Source of the DNA: Tetraselmis striata
Lineage: Eukaryota; Chlorophyta; Chlorodendrophyceae; Chlorodendrales; Chlorodendraceae
DNA length: 64,000 nt
NCBI GenBank assembly: GCA_006384855.1
Contig: VCJN01002108.1
Span: 186,001-250,000 of the forward strand
Direction: 5' to 3'
Shown here one piece after another: positions 58,867 through 64,000 of the stretch. Made by a program: the position numbers and the translations under genes. How positions within the stretch are numbered: position 1 is the first letter of the stretch; the number at the start of each line of letters is the position of its first letter. The notes below the pieces were generated by a model. The model did not search any database and was not told the DNA's origin. It worked only from the letters and a program-made list of their open reading frames with translations.

Positions 58867-61800
58867 ATGGCGTCCGGCCTCCCCGCCGATAGTAGCGACA
58901 GCGACATGTCGCTGTCTGACGGCCCCTTCACGCCGGACTGTCGCCTCTCTATAAAGGGGGGCTTGAGTTGGGACTCCGGCGACTCGCTGTCCTCAGAGGA
59001 TGGCGAGGATAGCGAGCTAGCCGAGGCGCTGGCCTCGCTGGGACAAATCGCCGGCAAGCGCAAGGACCTGCTGCAGGGGCTGACCGCCTCCGCGCGGCTG
59101 CCGCCCATGGCTGTCGCCATCCTGGTGGTCGGCACCCACGGCGACGTGGCGCCCTTCTGCGCGCTGGGCAAGGAGCTCAAGGCGCAGGGACATCGCGTGC
59201 GGCTCGCCACGCACACGCAGTACAGGTGCCGCTCGCGACAGCAACAGGCGCTGATGGGGCGGAGAGCGGCGGAGCGCGAGAAAATAATATGTGTAGACGC
59301 ATGGCGTCTGGGGTGGATACTGAGCGCTGCTGCGCTCCGCAGGAAGCTGGTGGTAGAGGAGAGCGGATTGGAGTTCTACCCGCTGAAGGGCGATCCGGGG
59401 CAGCTGTCCGAGTTCATGGTCAAGACGGGGGGTAAGCTCATCCCCGACTCCAAGGCGGCCATCGACGACCTGCCCAGCAAGCTCGAGGTCCCCCCCCCCC
59501 CCCCCCCCCCCCCGATCTCCCGGGTCGCCGTTGCTTCTCTATCACTGTATGCTTGTTTTTCTTATCCACACCTCCAAATCAGCGCAATATCTTTGCATGA
59601 ATACATGTACATTGCATGTTCATCCGGGGCTGAAGCCAGGTACCCCATTGGGACCAGGTGATGTTCCTCAGCTAATCCCAGCAGTGCCAGCAGCTGCTGA
59701 AGCCGTGCCACCCCCTGTGCAGCACAGATGATGCGCGACATCATCTTCTCCACCTACCCCGCAGTCACCATGCCCGACCCCGATGCCGGCGGGGAGGGCG
59801 TCCCGGGCGCTCCCTTCACCGCAAACGCCATCATCAGCAACCCGCCCGTCTACGGGCACAACCACGTGGCGGAGGCGCTCGGCGTGCCGCTGCACCTCAT
59901 GTTCCCGCAGCCCTGGGTGCCCACCTACGCCTTCCCGCACCCGCTGGCCTGCATCGACAAGCAGCGCAAAGGGTGGGTGGCGCGCCTGGCAGCCGTCCCG
60001 CCTCCCATCCCCTCCGCTGGACCCCCCCCCCCCCCCTACTTCATTTCAGAACGGAACCTAAGCACCTAATTGGTGCCAGACCTATCGTGCGCGTAGCACC
60101 TAAAGCTGTGGCGCTGATGGGAAGAAGACCAGGGGGGGGAGAGGGGGGGGCAAAGAGAGTAAACTTCCAGAATGCTGTGCCGTTGCCCTCAGAAGCCTGC
60201 ACGGAGCACTCAATCCCATTCCCCCGCCTCTCCCCCTCTCCTTCCCCCCACCGTGCCACAGCTTCAGCTACAAGCGGCAGTGGAGCCGCAAGAACCGGGA
60301 CTCGTACTACCTGGTGCAGAAGCTGGAGTGGGTGGGCATGGGCGCCATCATGAACAGCTTCCGCTTTGCCATCGGGCTGGACATCAAGCCCGCGCAGGAC
60401 ATGGACCAGCTCTACCAGGCCGTCTTTGAAAAGTGCCTCCCACCCCCTCCGGTGTCATGACAGCGCACACCCCCCTGACGGGCCCCTTCCGGCACCGGGC
60501 TGGGTCACTTGCCCCCCCGTTCCCTTGCCCCCCCCCTCCTTCCCCTCCCGGGATCTCTCTCTCGTGAGGCGGTTTACTCTCCCCGGCATGCGCAGGGTGC
60601 CGTTTGTACACATGTGGAGCCCCACCTTTGTGCCCAAGCCGCCGGACTGGGGCCCACTCGTGGATGTGGTGGGCAACTTCTTCACAAACAAGCTCGAGGT
60701 GGGGACGCGTGACCTGCCTGGGCTTGTGTGGGCAGTCCTGGGCAAGTCGCGGAAGGGGGGGCAGATTGTGGCCTGCGTCCCTTTCATGCAGCAGCTCATT
60801 CCAGCCCTCAATGTCGGCACCAACTGCTGATGGGGAGGAGCAACTTGGCAATTCACAAGCTCAAGTATGCGTAGTCCGCGCGCAGTGATAAGAACACTGC
60901 AAATGAAAAACCTCCCCTGTCTATCTTGGGTTCAACTGGACGTACGTGACTTAAGCGAAACTAACGCAAATGACCGTAGGAAACTCGAATTCGCGGCTTG
61001 TATATGATGGGTTCTTATGAGTGCGTTGGTGGCGCCAGGGTCCCCTGGTTTGATGGCCCATGACATCACAACATCCCCGAACCAACCTCTTGATATGGTA
61101 CATCCCATATCAAGAAGTCGCAAAGCTGCTTGTGTGGTTGCGGTGCCGAGGTTGCGGTTGCGGACATGCGCACGGGGATGGATGCATGCGCCATGCTGAC
61201 CCCTTCTTCTGCCCCCCTAATTCGTCTCTGGGCGCGCCGCAGGACGCTCAATGGACGCCGCCGGACGACCTGGCCAAGTGGCTGGCCGCCGGCAGCAAGC
61301 CGATCCTGATCACCTTTGGCAGCATGAAATTTGACGCGGAGACACTAACCGGCAAGGTGTGCACAGTGCTGGTGGAACGGTACCTGTGTCCTCCCGGTCC
61401 GCTGGGGGGAGGAGGGGGGGGGGGACAGCAGCTCTGCAGGAAGAGCTGTTGTGATCGGGGATGCACATTGGTAGCGCTGACATGGGGTGTGTTGGCATGG
61501 CGCCGTGGAAGATCTACAAAGCCGCGAAGCAGTCGGGCGCTCGTGTGCTGCTGCAGTCCGGGTGGAGCGAGCTGGGCATCAAGGGGGAGGACCCGCGTGA
61601 CCACGGCTGCTTCATCATGGGCCGCGCCCCGCACGACTGGCTGATGCAGCGCTGCAGCGGCGTGGTGCACCACGGCGGCGCCGGCACTACGGCGGCGGGA
61701 CTGCGCTGCGGGCTGCCCACCTTCATCTGCCCCTTTTTTGGCGACCAGCACTTTTGGGGCGAGATGGTGGGCCGCGCGCACCTGGGGCCCAAGCCCTGCC

Positions 61801-63376
61801 CCGTGCACGACCTCACTGCCAGCAAGGGCGCCAAGGTGCGCCCGCCCCGCTCATCCTCAGGGACCAGTGATGTTATCCCCAAGCAGCACGGCTCAGTGCC
61901 ATTGCCAGTACCCCTAAGTGACCCAAACTTGTACTTCAGCACCGCTTCACGCAGCCACTGGCTTTGCAGCGGAACTCTGGACTTTTTGTGTAAAACTATG
62001 GGCCAATTTTCTCTCAATCTACTAGCTAATAGTAGATGTCCAACCTTACACAAGCACTTCAGGGCCGTAGATAGGGTTCAGCTAGGTTCGGTACCAGCAA
62101 TGCCGGATGTCGACAACCGAATGGAGTCCAGGGTGCAGCATCGTTGATTCTTGTATGAAATAAGTGAGTTTTCCAGTGATTCAGTGGACTACCGGCTGAA
62201 GGGTAAGGCTGAGCTCATTTTGCCGTCCACTTCAGCATAGCCCTGGTTGCATCCGGGCATCAATCCCCTTACTGCCCCTGCCCCCCTCTTGATGCCTTAG
62301 CATGTGGCGCTGAATGGCCTGGCCATCGCATGTGGCGCTGCCAGATCCTGGCAGACGCGTTCACCACGATGCAGGACCCCGAGACGCAAAAGCGCGCGCA
62401 GGAGATGGCGGCCGCCTTTGCCAAGGAAGACGGCGTGAAGGCCGGCGCGGAGGCGTTCAACCGGCACTTGCCCGCCGGGGTGCCCTCCCAAGCCCCCCCC
62501 CCCCCCCCCCCCATACACTCACACTCACACACCCACGTCGCTGAGACCGCTGGCTGATCCTGTGCAATTGGGGTGCTTATGGTGTTTAGGTTATAGTAAG
62601 GGCACGACCGTTGTCGTCAAGGTATGGGGCAGTTTGGTTGAGCAGGTGCGGTGATACCCGGGATTGTCATGCATTCAGCATACCGTGATAAACGTCGATT
62701 GACAGGTCTTTAGACTAACACCTATATGTATGCCCAACACCTATCTATCCACACAATCGCACCCACTATACGACTGGGACTGTACTATGACTATGTATAC
62801 GACTATATGGTAAACATATACATATACATATACACCTATAGTAAACGCCTCCAGCCACCCCTGGGTCCCCTGGCCGGGCGCATCCAGCCATACCATATGG
62901 GTTTTGGCTAAACCCTTATGGTTCGGCCAAAATCATAAGGCTAAATGGATGACTTTTGCCAAAACTAGAACGGGTACCAGTACAATATGCACCTATAGTA
63001 CGGCTGCTATGGACTGACTCCATGACGGCGTGTCGGCTTCCCGGCGGGCCCCACAGGACATCGCCTGCGCCAGCTGCCTGAATCTCGTCGCCGCCGGCCT
63101 GCTGGACAAGCCGCGCAGGTGATTGCTGACCCCTATCGCCGGGCCCCTTTTAGCAAGTCCTGTGCTGGTACGTACCAGAGTGTACGCATCTGCCTCGCAC
63201 CGGCGTGCCCCCGACTGTTGCATGAAGCCGGAGCTGACCGGGGTGCTGGCCTGCCCGGGAGCAGGTCCGACTTGAAGGTCGCCGAGCACGAGGCTGCGAT
63301 GTGCACCGAGTGTTACACTGTGCTTCGCGAGGAGCTACCCGGGCAGTACAGCGGCGATATCACACTACAAGAGTAA
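58867..63376 (+). CDS. Sterol 3-beta-glucosyltransferase, UGT80/GT1 type, 10 exons
   Basis: Exons 58867-59225, 59343-59487, 59728-59972, 60262-60432, 60596-60698, 61243-61356, 61512-61835, 62345-62479, 63057-63118 and 63265-63376 give 589 aa in phase from ATG to TAA. Residues 1-80 are acidic/Ser-rich (SSDSDMSLSDGPF). The N-terminal Rossmann half has ILVVGTHGDVAPF and GHRVRLATH, then GLEFYPLKGDPGQLSEFMVK and ISNPPVYGHNHVAEALGVPL. The sugar-nucleotide half has FGSMKF and the signature RAPHDWLMQRCSGVVHHGGA, GTTAAGLRCGLPT and FFGDQHFWGE (about 418-463), where His and the terminal Gln bind UDP-glucose. It transfers glucose from UDP-glucose to the sterol 3-OH at membranes. After the catalytic end (FAKEDGVKAG, NRHLP) come about 57 residues with two CxxC pairs (CASC, CTEC), unusual for plant UGT80 and possibly metal-binding. 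A C run follows the stop directly. The last two exons are less certain than the first eight. Confidence 0.9.
59489..59512 (+). repeat. C run at a 5' splice site
   Basis: The intron after exon 2 of the glucosyltransferase gene opens GT followed at once by about 23 C. It is the most extreme case of the poly-C-after-donor pattern seen in this window. Confidence 0.9.
62580..63055 (+). other. Long intron 8 of the glucosyltransferase gene (part)
   Basis: AT-rich intron sequence with TATACATATACA-type repeats near 62815-62835 and an imperfect palindromic block (ATATGGGTTTTGGCTAAACC, TTATGGTTCGGCCAAAATC near 62895-62935). No exon is needed here: the flanking exons join in phase and match the family without a gap. 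Confidence 0.5.
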
Positions 63377-63487
63377 CCCCCCCCCCCCCCCCCTCCTATT
63401 TTGCGGAGGTACCCCCCTCAATTGTAGATCGGATTCAAGCAGATGGAACGCTTTACTTCACACGAGTGACTAGTGGGGTAGCTAGTA

Positions 63488-63720
63488 AGAGTAAAGTGAA
63501 GTAAAGTTCGCCCCGGGACATCGGCCGAAGCCGCCCCAGCGCTTGACCTCTTGCGCCAACTGCAGTCGTAGGTCTGGCATAGCCCGTAGACCATTGCCTC
63601 ATTCGAACCCCGAAGGGCTAATGCATCAACCGGTTTTGCCGAAAAAAATCGGCCAGGAATCGATATTGGGACCTCTCGCGTCTGAGACGACCGGTCAAAC
63701 AAGTGGACAAGGGTAGATAT
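63488..63720 (-). mobile_element. SINE-like element, copy 3, with tRNA-like head
   Basis: Best-preserved copy. The body (63492-63632) is about 93 percent identical to 42736-42872. On the minus strand the head (about 63706-63640) reads as a decayed tRNA: an anticodon-like arm with loop CTCAGAC (a CAG triplet in anticodon position), variable bases AGGTC, then a T-arm with ATCGATT loop and CCTGG as B-box part. One T-stem side no longer pairs well, so it is not a working tRNA. A head of tRNA origin plus a conserved body is the structure of a SINE. Confidence 0.6.
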
Positions 63721-63724
63721 AGGG

Positions 63725-64000
63725 TAGACAGTGTGGTTCTACCAATGATTACACGTAGGTGTTCCCATGGTCTTCCTTTTCATTTCAAAGTACCTAAAAG
63801 GGAACGCCCAGCTTTTTGAACTCTCTGGAACACCACGAGTATATGTAGTTCTTTATCAGGAGAAACAGGAGGGGGCAAAGAAAGTTGTTAAACCCTATGT
63901 CCTGTTTTTTTTTGGTGGGGGGGGGGGGCGGGGAGTCGGAGGGGGGCGGAACAAGGGCGGGCGGTGCTGAGCCAACGCTTAAGTACTGACACCCATCTCG
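63725..64000. other. Window end, no complete gene
   Basis: A plus-strand frame from 63767 (VFLFISKYLKGNAQLFELSG, VYVVLYQEKQEGAKKVVK) has protein-like composition until about 63900, where it runs into a T run and a G run. It may be the start or an internal exon of a gene that continues outside. I do not recognise it. Confidence 0.3.

Noticed and set aside
1..64000. CRISPR arrays, bacterial operons or Shine-Dalgarno sites
   Set aside because: No regularly spaced short repeats with unique spacers. Genes are split by introns, so a prokaryotic reading is wrong. Many open frames begin at TTG or GTG codons, which are not credible starts here.
1..64000. Assembly error as the cause of all homopolymer runs
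   Set aside because: Run lengths may be inexact, but many sit at equivalent places beside splice sites in independent genes, which random error would not produce.

Overview
The window looks like nuclear DNA of a flagellated green alga. Genes are intron-rich, with coding exons of about 60-330 bases joined by GT-AG and some GC-AG introns. There are no operons. Long C or G homopolymer runs and di- to hexanucleotide satellites are common, TTTAGGG-like telomeric motifs occur inside the window, and retroelement relics fill much of the gene-poor sequence. An LC8-type axonemal dynein light chain points to flagella. A sialyltransferase-fold (GT29) enzyme, a UGT80-type sterol glucosyltransferase and a secreted protein with an RRSLLQ segment fit chlorophytes. 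A scaly prasinophyte of the Pyramimonadales kind (for example Cymbomonas or Pyramimonas) is my best guess, but that is inference and not proven here.

Layout. 1-14.5 kb is gene-poor: spacer, a decayed minus-strand coding region (2.9-5.4 kb), a retroelement relic interrupted by an insert (7.8-10.4 kb) and another decayed minus-strand coding region (11.9-12.6 kb). 14.6-20.1 kb holds a ten-exon minus-strand TLDc gene (440 aa) with four GC-AG introns. 20.1-25.8 kb is repeat-rich and carries a plus-strand degenerate coding region. 25.8-36.6 kb holds a thirteen-exon minus-strand gene for a type II membrane GT29 enzyme with an EGF-like stem and a Cys-rich tail (554 aa). 38.7-40.4 kb is an intronless minus-strand gene for a secreted, Cys-repeat, single-pass membrane protein. 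41-54 kb is gene-poor, with a 208-bp repeat pair, SINE-like elements and a DIRS/Ty3-like RT-RNase H relic. 54.2-63.4 kb is gene-dense: dynein light chain (-), a two-exon Q/P-rich protein (+), an LTO1 homologue (-, four exons) and a UGT80 sterol glucosyltransferase (+, ten exons, 589 aa).

I built the multi-exon models by hand, requiring a splice donor and acceptor, preserved reading phase and family-level protein continuity at each junction. All four multi-exon family models close in phase from ATG to stop. The genes do not form one pathway. The GT29 enzyme and the membrane protein belong to the secretory system, the sterol glucosyltransferase acts at membranes, the dynein chain in the flagellum, and the LTO1 homologue in iron-sulfur protein maturation.

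The most striking structural signal is that about 15 of the 34 modelled introns carry a run of cytosines on the sense strand within about 35 bases of the 5' splice site. As a result, the strand of a homopolymer (C or G on +) often tells the direction of the gene it lies in.
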